A DNA stretch of 64,000 nt, from assembly GCF_000214135.1 (NCBI RefSeq), contig NZ_AFIE01000003.1, positions 109,550 through 173,549 of the forward strand. The letters run 5' to 3'. Of the stretch, positions 52,008-60,359 are shown one piece after another. Origin of the DNA: Acinetobacter sp. P8-3-8. GTDB lineage: Bacteria; Pseudomonadota; Gammaproteobacteria; Pseudomonadales; Moraxellaceae. How positions within the stretch are numbered: the first letter of the stretch is position 1; every line of letters starts with the position of its first letter. Under the pieces are notes generated by a model that saw only the letters and a list, made by a program, of their open reading frames with translations, did no database searches and had not been told where the DNA came from. The translations under genes were made by a program, and so were the position numbers.

Positions 52008-52084
52008 GCGCTCATAGCTCAGCTGGATAGAGCACTTGGCTACGAACTAAGGGGTCGGGAGTTCGAATCTCTCTGAGCGCACCA
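52008..52084 (+). tRNA. tRNA-Arg (anticodon ACG), copy 1
   Basis: This 77-nt gene has acceptor stem GCGCTCA/TGAGCGC, encoded CCA, TPsiC loop GTTCGAATC and anticodon loop CTACGAA. The A34 is normally edited to inosine by TadA, so it reads CGU, CGC and CGA. Confidence 0.95.
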
Positions 52085-52135
52085 ATCAAGTTAATCGTGA
52101 TGTAACGAAGTCGATAGCTCGACAACACAAGTATT

Positions 52136-52212
52136 GCGCTCATAGCTCAGCTGGATAGAGCACTTGGCTACGAACTAAGGGGTCGGGAGTTCGAATCTCT
52201 CTGAGCGCACCA
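52136..52212 (+). tRNA. tRNA-Arg (anticodon ACG), copy 2
   Basis: Identical by eye to copy 1, 51 bp downstream of it. It is followed by AACTTGAACACATCGAAAGATG and a terminator, both of which recur after copy 3. Confidence 0.95.
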
Positions 52213-52239
52213 ACTTGAACACATCGAAAGATGAAAAAT

Positions 52240-52262
52240 AACCGCTTAATTGCGGTTTTTTT
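52240..52262 (+). terminator. Terminator of the first tRNA cluster
   Basis: AACCGC (52240-52245), loop TTAATT, GCGGTT (52252-52257) and a run of seven T. The same hairpin recurs after tRNA-Arg copy 3. Confidence 0.92.
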
Positions 52263-52280
52263 GTGTCTGGAGTTTGGTTG

Positions 52281-53246
52281 TTAACTAATGATTGGTTTTA
52301 AGTTCTTAAGTAAATTAATACGATAAGCAATCTTTTTCCAAAAATACCACGTAATGAATCCTAATGTTGCAATTGTGGCGAATGCCTTTCCAACAGTGTT
52401 ATTGATCATACTCCATGAAAATAGGACACTAATAATAACTAAAATAAACCAAAAGAACGCAAAGTAAATAATTTCTGCAATGAGTAGAGAGTTCACAAAT
52501 ATAGTCCTTTTTTTTGAATCTGAAATTCTGACTAAGAATGTGTAACGATGTTGGAACCCGAGTAGATTTTCTGAAAATACTTCACCTTTTGTGATGAGAA
52601 TACGATAAAAAGTTTCTTCATCTATGGAGTAATCGAGCTCAGTTGCGTTAGATTCTATAGGGGATTGAGCTATTTCTGTTTCATTCTTTTCAAGCCATTC
52701 ATCTACTTCGGGGCAAGGTAGTAACTCTTTACCGAAACCATCTATAAGTAAATACCGATCTTGAGAGGTTTTGAATTCATATGTTGGTAAGCACGCTAAA
52801 TTATGATGTTCAGAACTAGGATTAAGATGTTTTTCTTCTAGCCAGTTAATCATTGTACGCATTTCTAATTCGGCTTCTTCACTGCTGTAATCAATATACA
52901 TTGAAAGGATATCGTAAACGTCTAAGACAATAATGTGCTGAGAATAATTCTGCAAAAACTGAAGAAATGTAGTTGCTAATATTTCAACTCGTTCGTTATT
53001 GAATAACGGAGTCCAAATACTTAGGCGTTCTTTGAATGTTGTAATACATTGATAAGCAGGTGCTTCAAATCGATAATAAAGTTCATCACTATCATTGCTT
53101 AGTTTAATAATGTGCTCAGTTCTAAACAACGCTAACCAAAACAATGGAATCGCATATTTAACTTCTTGGTAAATGTCATGCTCAGCTATTTCACCATCTG
53201 TTCGATCTAAATTGGATGAAATCCAAAGTGTTGAATAATGTCCCAT
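52281..53246 (-). CDS. Protein of unknown function with C-terminal membrane helices
   Basis: The protein of about 321 residues starts MGHYSTLWISSNLDRTDGE. A soluble acidic region of about 240 residues contains NWLEEKHLNPSSEHHNL and LLPCPEVDEWLEKNETEIAQ. Two transmembrane segments follow (FVNSLLIAEIIYFAFFWFIL and AFATIATLGFITWYFW). I do not recognise a family. The start could also be an ATG three codons upstream (53255); a TTG at 53288 is unlikely. It lies between tRNA-Arg copies 2 and 3 and is opposite in direction to its neighbours. Position and lack of relatives suggest an acquired gene. Confidence 0.6.
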   Translation of the reverse strand: MGHYSTLWISSNLDRTDGEIAEHDIYQEVKYAIPLFWLALFRTEHIIKLSNDSDELYYRFEAPAYQCITTFKERLSIWTPLFNNERVEILATTFLQFLQNYSQHIIVLDVYDILSMYIDYSSEEAELEMRTMINWLEEKHLNPSSEHHNLACLPTYEFKTSQDRYLLIDGFGKELLPCPEVDEWLEKNETEIAQSPIESNATELDYSIDEETFYRILITKGEVFSENLLGFQHRYTFLVRISDSKKRTIFVNSLLIAEIIYFAFFWFILVIISVLFSWSMINNTVGKAFATIATLGFITWYFWKKIAYRINLLKNLKPIIS

Positions 53247-53429
53247 TTTTCTCATTGTTTTTGAGTGATGAAAAAGATGATATAACAAGTTGATGATATT
53301 TGAATCAAAAAATCATTTTTTAGAAAACTCTAAACGTCTATTCTTGTCGCAGGTGTATTGAATCGACCGCTATTTTCAACATAAAAGCTTTAAAATAGAT
53401 CTAAGAATAGAGACATGTGAAATAACAAC

Positions 53430-53627
53430 ATGACGAAATATACAGATGGATATTATATTTATGAACATATTGATTTCATTTGCCATCTTGAATTAAAACA
53501 ATGTGATGGTTGCGATCGAACTTTAACAGGTTTTGTTTATGAGCTTAAAATTCAAAGCCTAGAGAATGAATACGTGATTTTCTGTGCTGAATGTATGGAA
53601 ATCCTTGAGATTGTAACGGCTGAATAG
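53430..53627 (+). CDS. Small zinc-ribbon-like protein, unknown
   Basis: The 65-residue protein MTKYTDGYYIYEHIDFICHL has two CxxC pairs (CDGC near residue 26 and CAEC near residue 53), consistent with one zinc ribbon. It has no recognised family. It is preceded by a weak ribosome binding site and lies in the segment between tRNA-Arg copies 2 and 3. Its partner or function is unknown; it may be an anti-toxin, regulator or remnant, with no basis to choose. Confidence 0.5.
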   Translation: MTKYTDGYYIYEHIDFICHLELKQCDGCDRTLTGFVYELKIQSLENEYVIFCAECMEILEIVTAE

Positions 53628-53724
53628 GGGGATGTATTCTTTGTTTATCCGTAATGTGCAATGGATGAGAAGTGATAGATCGTCCAAATACTAAACATTC
53701 AGTATGTAATCGATAAAATAACCC

Positions 53725-53752
53725 TTAACAAAAACGTGAAAAGGCGTATAAT
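53725..53752 (+). promoter_or_regulatory. Promoter of tRNA-Arg copy 3
   Basis: TTAACA (53725-53730) and TATAAT (53747-53752) with a 16-bp spacer and discriminator GCGTCCC lie 18 bp before the tRNA. Confidence 0.75.
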
Positions 53753-53770
53753 GCGTCCCATCAAGACGTC

Positions 53771-53847
53771 GCGCTCATAGCTCAGCTGGATAGAGCACTT
53801 GGCTACGAACTAAGGGGTCGGGAGTTCGAATCTCTCTGAGCGCACCA
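53771..53847 (+). tRNA. tRNA-Arg (anticodon ACG), copy 3
   Basis: Identical by eye to copies 1 and 2 but 1.56 kb downstream, with its own promoter. It has the same 3' flank (CACTTGAATACATCGAAAG) and the same terminator as copy 2. Confidence 0.95.
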
Positions 53848-53873
53848 CTTGAATACATCGAAAGATGAAAATT

Positions 53874-53895
53874 ACCGCTTAATTGCGGTTTTTTT
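53874..53895 (+). terminator. Terminator of tRNA-Arg copy 3
   Basis: ACCGC (53874-53878), loop TTAATT, GCGGT (53885-53889), then seven T, matching the hairpin at 52240. Confidence 0.92.
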
Positions 53896-53924
53896 GTGTC
53901 TGAAAATTAATATAGATTTAAATT

Positions 53925-54219
53925 AACGTCAGTTCGGGACAAGCTCTGATGTAAGTTATTGAAAATATAGATCAAGCAAAGCGGAGTCTTACCGTTTAAA
54001 GTCAGATACAAGGATTAACCTTCGGTTCGACCTACTTTTCTTTCGGGAAAAGTAGGCAAAACCATTTGTCAGTCGCCAACTCAACAGATACTATCAAGTA
54101 TCAAATATATTGCAAAAACAGAGTATATTGCAGATCTTGCGGAATATATTCCTCATGCCTCGAACAATGCGACTGACGTTTCCGTGTATCATATAGTTGG
54201 GATATATCGAGCTTAGGTT
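53925..54219 (+). mobile_element. MITE-like repeat, copy D, 295 bp
   Basis: It begins AACGTCAGTTCGGGACAA and ends AGCTTAGGTT. It is flanked by exact AAATT duplications at 53920-53924 and 54220-54224. It contains the CCTACTTTTC hairpin and, like copy C, the GGAATATATTCC palindrome (54141-54152). It lies 25 bp after the tRNA terminator, in the gap facing the end of the gene at 54277. Confidence 0.87.
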
Positions 54220-54276
54220 AAATTAGAATAAAAATAAATACTTACTTTTTTAAGCTAATAATCTAAGTGACTCAAA

Positions 54277-55566
54277 CTATTTGATTTTCTGTACAAAAAT
54301 TGCATTCGCACCCACAGCAGGCAACATTTCATGGTAAGGCAAACTACGTGCTGCTCTAAGTAAAAAAGGTGCTTTTTCATCAACTTTCATGGTTGTGGTC
54401 ATTTTCAATAAAGTGTCATTGCCTTGTGGGAAAAACTGAATCTGTCCTTTTAAATAACGTAAATCTCCACCATTGGCATAGAAATTATTTTCAGTAGGTT
54501 TCGGATAAGCAAAATGCATTTTAAAATCAAAAGGAATACTAATCACACCAAGTCCAACACTGACTTTAAATTCAGCGTCTTGTTCTTGCTGATTGAGCGC
54601 AGTGGTGGTGATGCTTTTAATTTGTTTCGGGAATACTTCTTTGTAGGACATGGGTTGCGTCCATTTCTGCATGTGTTGTGGGGTGGTTTTAAAATATTGA
54701 TAAGTGGTGGTAAATCGTAAAGCTTCACGACCATGTGTATAAGGTACGGTGCTCGGATTCAAAATAATACTCACGGGCTGTTGTGAATTGGCACTGACTT
54801 GAGCAATTTTATTCACCTGAGTGCTGTTGAGTTGAGGATTTGGGAATTGTCCTACATTAAGTGCCGTCACTTTCTTCTGACTCAAACGGATTTTTAAAGC
54901 TTCTAAAATAAAAGCATTGGTACTTTGCGGAGCGCCTAATTTAAGCTCAGGAAAAGCGGAGATGATCTGTTTAAATAAGAAACCTTGCGGTTGATTTAAA
55001 TCACCCCATTGGGTGAGCGTAATCAACGTCTTTTGATCTCCCAAACTAAACCATTCAAATTTGCCTAATCCATAGGGGATCGGGGCATCAACCACCAAAC
55101 TTGAAATACTGTTTACTCCAATTTGGTGTTGAAAGACCACATCCTCATTAAAATTCAATACTGGAATGGGGGTAGGAATAGAAATTCTGTATTTAACTTG
55201 GCTGACATTGCCAGCTTTCTCTATGACTTTTGCAGATTTTAATGTTGGGAATAAACCCACATACTGCGTGTAATTACTCAATATTTTGGCAACTTCTTGG
55301 CTACTCACAGGAACAACAATCGCTGCGGTAGAAAATTTAGCAATGGGTTGAGTGCTGCTTTTTAAAGTCGGTAGGGCGGTTTTTACCGCAGGATGTGAGT
55401 AGATTAAAATATTATCTTGAGCAATTGCAGCCACTTGTTGGATATTGTTATCGAAAGGTTTTATTCCACTGGGAATATTGTCAGTCCATGTGATTAATTT
55501 TGCACAACTGATCGAGCTAATACTACTCAGAAGAATAAGGCAAATCATTGCGTGAAAAGTGTTCAT
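54277..55566 (-). CDS. Secreted SRPBCC-like (START/Bet v 1 fold) protein
   Basis: The 429-residue protein has an N-terminal export signal (MNTFHAMICLILLSSISSIS, with a cysteine near residue 20 whose context SISC is a weak lipobox). The following sequence appears to contain two SRPBCC-type domains, the first around residues 70-220 (AAIVVPVSSQEVAKILSNYT) and the second in the C-terminal half. These lipid-binding-like folds occur in Acinetobacter periplasmic proteins of unknown role. The start at 55566 is the second of two tandem ATGs behind AAAGGA. It is divergent from the YcxB-like gene. Confidence 0.6.
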   Translation of the reverse strand: MNTFHAMICLILLSSISSISCAKLITWTDNIPSGIKPFDNNIQQVAAIAQDNILIYSHPAVKTALPTLKSSTQPIAKFSTAAIVVPVSSQEVAKILSNYTQYVGLFPTLKSAKVIEKAGNVSQVKYRISIPTPIPVLNFNEDVVFQHQIGVNSISSLVVDAPIPYGLGKFEWFSLGDQKTLITLTQWGDLNQPQGFLFKQIISAFPELKLGAPQSTNAFILEALKIRLSQKKVTALNVGQFPNPQLNSTQVNKIAQVSANSQQPVSIILNPSTVPYTHGREALRFTTTYQYFKTTPQHMQKWTQPMSYKEVFPKQIKSITTTALNQQEQDAEFKVSVGLGVISIPFDFKMHFAYPKPTENNFYANGGDLRYLKGQIQFFPQGNDTLLKMTTTMKVDEKAPFLLRAARSLPYHEMLPAVGANAIFVQKIK

Positions 55567-55736
55567 CATTTTTCCTTTATTGTTATTCGAGCCCATACAG
55601 GAGCTGGGAGCGCTATTTTTAAAATGATTTACCAGATAACAATAGAGGTGTTCTGTAATTCAGGATGAAAAGCATCATGCTCATTCAAATCTAGTGTAAT
55701 ATCTTGGCATCGTAATTGATTTGTATTGAAACAACT

Positions 55737-56237
55737 ATGTCAGACAGTAAGCCTGCATTATCAGCACGTTATTATCTTAATTTAGAAGAATCTCAAGACG
55801 GTTTTAAGCTTGCCACTTTTGGTAAAAAGCAAATCAGTCAATTACTTACACCTTTGATCAGTATCGGGATTATTGCGTGGGGTATTTACCTTGGTTTTGA
55901 TGGTGTGGGTCAGTACTATGTTTATTTAGGTGGTTTTTTCCTTATTTTACAAATACTCATGCGTTATTGGTTTTTACCAATGATGTTTAAAAGACAATTC
56001 GTAAAATATCAGTTTGGTAAAAGTGAACAAGGGATCGAGCTATTTCAAGATTATGCTGAAATTTTTAGTAGTGGTCGTCCGAAACAAGTTTTCCACTATG
56101 CTGATGTACAAAAATTTGCAGAAGGTAAGCTGACGTATATGATTGAATTGAAAAATCGAACGGTGATCATCGTACCAAAGCGTGCGTTTGAAGCTTCAGC
56201 GGAGCAATCCATTTTTGTAAATACATTTAAAAAATAA
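55737..56237 (+). CDS. YcxB-like membrane protein
   Basis: The protein of about 166 residues begins MSDSKPALSARYYLNLEESQ. It has two transmembrane helices (LLTPLISIGIIAWGIYLGF and YVYLGGFFLILQILMRYWF, residues 35-85), then a soluble C-terminal beta region with YADVQKFAEGKLTYMIELKN and a segment of the form VIIVPKRAF that fits the YcxB-like domain. The function of the family is unknown. The ATG at 55737 is preferred over a TTG 21 bp upstream. It lies upstream of the FAH gene. Confidence 0.65.
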   Translation: MSDSKPALSARYYLNLEESQDGFKLATFGKKQISQLLTPLISIGIIAWGIYLGFDGVGQYYVYLGGFFLILQILMRYWFLPMMFKRQFVKYQFGKSEQGIELFQDYAEIFSSGRPKQVFHYADVQKFAEGKLTYMIELKNRTVIIVPKRAFEASAEQSIFVNTFKK

Positions 56238-56323
56238 GATCAAAGCGTTGTTATTGAGTCTGGTCAATCATGGGTATTGACCTGCAAAGTTGTTAAATGG
56301 TGATGAAATAAGAAGGGAGCAAT

Positions 56324-56962
56324 ATGAGTACACGTCCATCTAAAATTGTGTGTGTCGGTCGTAGTTATGCAGCGCATGCCGCAGAATTAGGCAATGCGAT
56401 TCCAGATCGTCCAGTCTTATTTATCAAACCGCCCAGTACGCTGATCTCGTTGGAAGACGGTATTTCTTGGAATGAGAATTGGGGCAATTGCCACCATGAA
56501 TGTGAATTAACTTTACGTATAGACCAGCCTTTAAAAGGTGAAACTAACCCTGAGAAGGCACTTGAAGCAATTGGTGCCGTCACGTTGGGTTTAGATTTAA
56601 CTTTGCGTGATTTACAAGATGATTTGAAGAAAAAAGGTCAGCCTTGGGAACGTTCGAAGGCGTTTGATGGTGCATGTGTTCTTGCAGATTGGGTAAGCTT
56701 AGATGAAGTGAAAGATTGGTCTGCAATCACTTTTGAATTTGCTGTGAATGATCAAGTTCGTCAAAAAGGGGATACTTCATTATTGATTTTTGATATTGGT
56801 TATTTACTGGCAGATATTAGCCAAGTTTTTTCTTTAGAACCTGGTGATGTGGTGATGACGGGTACGCCAGCAGGTGTAGCAGCATTGGCTTCAGGTGATC
56901 AATTAACCATGACTTTAAATGGTCAGAGTCATGATTTTGTTTGGAAAACTTTTGTGAAGTAG
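56324..56962 (+). CDS. Fumarylacetoacetate hydrolase (FAH) family protein
   Basis: This 212-residue enzyme of the FAH superfamily, YcgM-like, has the N-terminal KIVCVGRSYAAHAAELGN and the metal ligands in HHECELTLRI (near residue 57) with the later aspartate in LGLDLTLRD. The substrate pocket is represented by KAFDGACVL and VVMTGTPAGVA. Family members include acylpyruvases and oxaloacetate decarboxylases; which one is not decidable. The ATG has GGGAG upstream. Its transcript ends at a good terminator, after which mobile copy E lies. Confidence 0.9.
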   Translation: MSTRPSKIVCVGRSYAAHAAELGNAIPDRPVLFIKPPSTLISLEDGISWNENWGNCHHECELTLRIDQPLKGETNPEKALEAIGAVTLGLDLTLRDLQDDLKKKGQPWERSKAFDGACVLADWVSLDEVKDWSAITFEFAVNDQVRQKGDTSLLIFDIGYLLADISQVFSLEPGDVVMTGTPAGVAALASGDQLTMTLNGQSHDFVWKTFVK

Positions 56963-57010
56963 GATTTTGTGAAGTAAGATTTTCTATTTCAAGTTTATAG
57001 TGAATACAAG

Positions 57011-57042
57011 CGGATTAAAATAAAGGTTTTAATCCGTTTTTT
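57011..57042 (+). terminator. Terminator after the FAH gene
   Basis: CGGATTAAAA (57011-57020), loop TAAAGG, TTTTAATCCG (57027-57036) and six T. Confidence 0.92.
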
Positions 57043-57095
57043 ATCATCCATGATTTAATAAATTTTATTGGGCATGTCTAAATCAATAGATAAAT

Positions 57096-57383
57096 GACGT
57101 CAGTTCGGGATAAACTTTGATGTAAGTTATTGAAAAGATAGATCAGGCACAACGGAGTCTTACCGGTTAAAGTCAAATGCAAGGATTAACCTTCGGTTCG
57201 ACCTACTTTTCTTTCGGGAAAAGTAGGCAAAACCATTCGTCAGTCGCCAACTCGACAGATACTATCAAGTACCTAATATATCGCAAAAACAGTATATTGC
57301 AGATGTAGCCCTGCCTCGAACAATGCGACTGACGTTTCCGCGTATCATATAGTTGGGAACATATCTTATCTCGAACTCAGGTT
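57096..57383 (+). mobile_element. MITE-like repeat, copy E, 288 bp
   Basis: It starts GACGTCAGTTCGGGATAA (one base from the family start AACG) and ends TTATCTCGAACTCAGGTT. The flanks match for only 4 bp (AAAT on both sides), so the duplication is imperfect. It contains the CCTACTTTTC hairpin and the GTCAGTCGC (57239-57247) / GCGACTGAC (57325-57333) pair. It lies between the FAH terminator and the end of the araC-type gene, 12 bp from its stop codon. Confidence 0.85.
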
Positions 57384-57395
57384 AAATAAGTTAAA

Positions 57396-58196
57396 TCAAC
57401 GATGTAGTAATTTTCTAAACTGATCAGGTGTGATTTTCATCCAACGCTTGAACATATTAATAAAGGCTGATGAATTGGCATAGCCCAAATCCAAAGCAAT
57501 ATTTTCGACTGTTCTCCCTTCATCTAACATCGACATCGCTTTCATCACTTTTAAACGTTGTCGCCACTCATTCAAAGACATCGAAAGTTCTTTCAAACTT
57601 AAACGCGCTAAAGTACGTTCAGTCATGTTTATGCGTTTGGCTAAATCTTCTAAAGTGCTGTTATCCGTAGGATCTGCATGTAAAAAATCTAAGAGTTGTT
57701 TAAGTGTAGGGTGTTCTGTATGTGGTAAATAACTTCCAATGAGTTCAGCATGATGTAATTGATCCAATAAAACTTGAAGAAGACGTAAATATTCAGGATC
57801 TGTTTCCTCCATAAGATGCTGTTTTAAGTGCTGTAAAATTGCAGTGACCAATGGAGATGATAAAAGAATGCCTGCTTGTTGAGGTAAATGTTCACATAAA
57901 GATTCATGTATATACAAAGTCGCATGTGATACCGATGTCCGATTTAAACCACTGTGATTCAAATGAGGTGGTAACCAAATTCCGTAGGGCGGTGGAGTGA
58001 TATAATTCATTTGCTCAATATTCACTTCCATCACGCCGTTAAATGCATAAACGAACTCACCCCATGCATGACCATGTTCAGGATAAATTGACAAAGCAGG
58101 ATCATCTCGGAAATGTAGCCATAACGGTGCGCCAATAACATCATTGGTTTTAAGCCGTGTTGGAGATTCAAAGGATGACTTTATTTTTTTTATCAT
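57396..58196 (-). CDS. AraC-family transcriptional regulator (cupin sensor, NimR-like)
   Basis: The 266-residue protein has an N-terminal cupin-like sensor domain (LWLHFRDDPALSIYPEHGHAW near residue 26, followed by EFVYAFNGVMEVN). The C-terminal AraC DNA-binding domain shows NSTLEDLAKRINMTERTLARL and ENIALDLGYANSSAFINMFKRW. It is divergent from an EamA-family transporter gene with a 104-bp gap, the same arrangement as nimR-nimT of E. coli, so it probably controls that transporter. ATCCT/AGGAT half-sites occur in the gap. The effector is unknown. Copy E lies 12 bp beyond its stop. Confidence 0.87.
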   Translation of the reverse strand: MIKKIKSSFESPTRLKTNDVIGAPLWLHFRDDPALSIYPEHGHAWGEFVYAFNGVMEVNIEQMNYITPPPYGIWLPPHLNHSGLNRTSVSHATLYIHESLCEHLPQQAGILLSSPLVTAILQHLKQHLMEETDPEYLRLLQVLLDQLHHAELIGSYLPHTEHPTLKQLLDFLHADPTDNSTLEDLAKRINMTERTLARLSLKELSMSLNEWRQRLKVMKAMSMLDEGRTVENIALDLGYANSSAFINMFKRWMKITPDQFRKLLHR

Positions 58197-58300
58197 TTGA
58201 AAATGCCTGAATAAAAAGATTTGTTGTCTGTTTTAAAGTATATCCTACAAAATTGACAGGATTATAGTGTATTCAAGATCATCCTATTTGAGTCACGTCT

Positions 58301-59236
58301 GTGGATATGCGCAAAGCACTCGATGCAAAAGCATCCAGTTTAATGGTGGGTATTTGTATCATTTGGGGAATACAACAGGTGGTTTTGAAAATTGCCGCCG
58401 CAGATATTTCACCGATTATGCAAATCGCAATCCGTTCAGGCTTATCAGCGCTTATGGTTTTGCCCTTGATTCAATTGCAACAAGGGGTAAGCTTATTTTC
58501 TAAAGAATATTTTATACCAGGCATTTGGATTGCTTTATTATTCTCAGCTGAGTTTTTTCTTGTAGCTGAAGCATTGCGCTACACCACAGCCTCACATAGC
58601 GTAGTGTTGCTCTATACCGCTCCAATTTTTGTGGCTTTAGGGCTGCATTGGAAATTACCCACTGAACGTTTGGCGATGATCCAGTGGGGAGGGATTTTTA
58701 TTGCTTTCCTTGGAATTGTTGTGACATTTATGGGACGGGATGATCAGGCTGTCGGTTCTGACATGCTATTGGGTGATGTTTTAGCGCTGATTGCAGGGAT
58801 CATGTGGGCACTCACCACGATTTCTTTAAGATTGACCAAATTGTCCGATGCACATCCAACCCAAACTTTGTTTTATCAATTGCTCGGTGGTTTTGTGTTT
58901 TTATTCCCTTTGGCTTTTATTTTAGGACAAGCTGAAATTCATTGGACAATCATCGCTATAGGGAGTTTGGCTTTTCATACCTTGATAATGTCGTTTATGA
59001 GTTTAATGCTGTGGTTTTGGCTGTTGCGTCATTATCTTGCCAATCATTTGGGGGTATTTTCTTTTCTGACACCAATTTTCGGTATGATTTTTGGCGTACT
59101 CTTTTTAAATGAACGGATTGAATTAAATTTTATTGTGGGCACAGCTTTGGTGGTACTCGGTGTGATGGTGGTAAGTTTACATGTTTGGATTGAAAGAAAA
59201 TTACATCGATTTGAATTTATTAAAAGCCCTAAATGA
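58301..59236 (+). CDS. EamA/DMT-family transporter
   Basis: This 311-residue inner-membrane protein has ten transmembrane helices and two EamA repeats (first from SSLMVGICIIWGIQQVVLKI, second from GDVLALIAGIMWALTTISLRL). DMT members export metabolites, amino acids or drugs. The start is given as GTG 58301, with an ATG two codons later. Divergent from an AraC regulator and followed 52 bp later by a second EamA gene in the same direction, so the two form an apparent operon. The substrate is unknown. Confidence 0.87.
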   Translation: MDMRKALDAKASSLMVGICIIWGIQQVVLKIAAADISPIMQIAIRSGLSALMVLPLIQLQQGVSLFSKEYFIPGIWIALLFSAEFFLVAEALRYTTASHSVVLLYTAPIFVALGLHWKLPTERLAMIQWGGIFIAFLGIVVTFMGRDDQAVGSDMLLGDVLALIAGIMWALTTISLRLTKLSDAHPTQTLFYQLLGGFVFLFPLAFILGQAEIHWTIIAIGSLAFHTLIMSFMSLMLWFWLLRHYLANHLGVFSFLTPIFGMIFGVLFLNERIELNFIVGTALVVLGVMVVSLHVWIERKLHRFEFIKSPK

Positions 59237-59288
59237 ACCATTTAAGATGACAGTATTCAGATGAAATATTTAAAATGAAAAAGCTAAA

Positions 59289-60173
59289 ATGAAACAGATC
59301 AATCGCTATACATGGCTTGGCTTATCCTCCATTTTAATTTGGGCAAGTTTGGTTGCCGTAGTTAAGTTGATTACGGAATCTATTAGCCCAATTTTAGCGC
59401 TTGCGCTGATTTATAGTTTTAGTGCGCTGTGTATTTTGGGTTTAAATGGTTTTCCTAAAATGAGTCAAATGCCCAAACACTATATATGGGGTTGTGGAAG
59501 TCTTTTTGTTTGTTATGAAATTCTATTTTTAAGTTCAGTTGCCTATTCACATAATCATGAACAAGTTTTAATCATTGGCATGATTAATTATTTATGGCCA
59601 CCTTTAACGGTTTTTTTGGCAATTTTAGCGAAACAACTGAGTTATCGATGGCCTGTTATTTTAGGTTTTATTCTCGCTATTCTCGGTTTAATGATGGTGG
59701 TGAATCCTGATGTTTTAGCCCTATCAAAATTTTGGTCTGTGTTGCAACAAAATCCAATGGCGTATAGTTTTGCCTTAATCGGCGCCGTTTTATGGTCTTG
59801 TTTTAGTGTGTTTACTAAAAAATACGCGCAAGGGCATAATGCAGTTCCGTTCTTTTTTGCAGTGACTGCAATAGCGTTATGGGGCATACATTTTATTTCC
59901 GCTGAGCCTTTTACTTTACCAAGTTTGGGAATGTGGGGTGCTATTGTGATGACAGGAAGTTTGATTGGGATAGCATATAGCCACTGGAATCAAAGTCTGC
60001 AATTTGGCGATATGAAATTACTGATTTTAGCGACTTATTTTATGCCGATACTTTCTTCTGTGATGTCTATGCTGATTCTAGATGCAACACCACAATTGGC
60101 TTTTTGGATTGGGACAATACTGGTCACTATCGGCGCGTTGATTTGTTGGAAAAGTACAGCAGTAAGACATTAG
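59289..60173 (+). CDS. Aromatic amino acid exporter-like DMT transporter (YddG-like)
   Basis: This 294-residue protein with ten predicted helices begins KQINRYTWLGLSSILIWASL and shows the SHNHEQVLIIGMINYLWPPLTVF segment typical of the YddG-type group, which exports aromatic amino acids in enterobacteria. The second repeat has LIGAVLWSCFSVFTKKYAQG. It lies downstream of the first EamA gene and probably shares its control. The specific substrate is inferred only from the group. Confidence 0.83.
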   Translation: MKQINRYTWLGLSSILIWASLVAVVKLITESISPILALALIYSFSALCILGLNGFPKMSQMPKHYIWGCGSLFVCYEILFLSSVAYSHNHEQVLIIGMINYLWPPLTVFLAILAKQLSYRWPVILGFILAILGLMMVVNPDVLALSKFWSVLQQNPMAYSFALIGAVLWSCFSVFTKKYAQGHNAVPFFFAVTAIALWGIHFISAEPFTLPSLGMWGAIVMTGSLIGIAYSHWNQSLQFGDMKLLILATYFMPILSSVMSMLILDATPQLAFWIGTILVTIGALICWKSTAVRH

Positions 60174-60359
60174 CAAGACATTAAATAATGCGATCTATTC
60201 ATTCTACAGAAGATAAAAATAAAGAGGCAGTAGGATAAAAACGGACTGCCGATATGAACTTCAAACGATTTACATTGATCAATTAAGATTTGATAAGATT
60301 CGGGATGTGCATAGACAACATCCATGTTAGCTCATGCAAAAGACCCACTATTTCCGTGA

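Noticed and set aside
52213-53770. Prophage or integrative element at tRNA-Arg
   Set aside because: No integrase, phage gene or att core beyond the tRNA/terminator duplication; only noted as an unusual cargo segment.
17071-57383. Reading the 290-bp repeats as CRISPR, integron attC sites or riboswitches
   Set aside because: Copies are dispersed over 40 kb with terminal inverted repeats and target duplications, which fits transposition better; no short repeat-spacer pattern, no integrase and no linked gene class.
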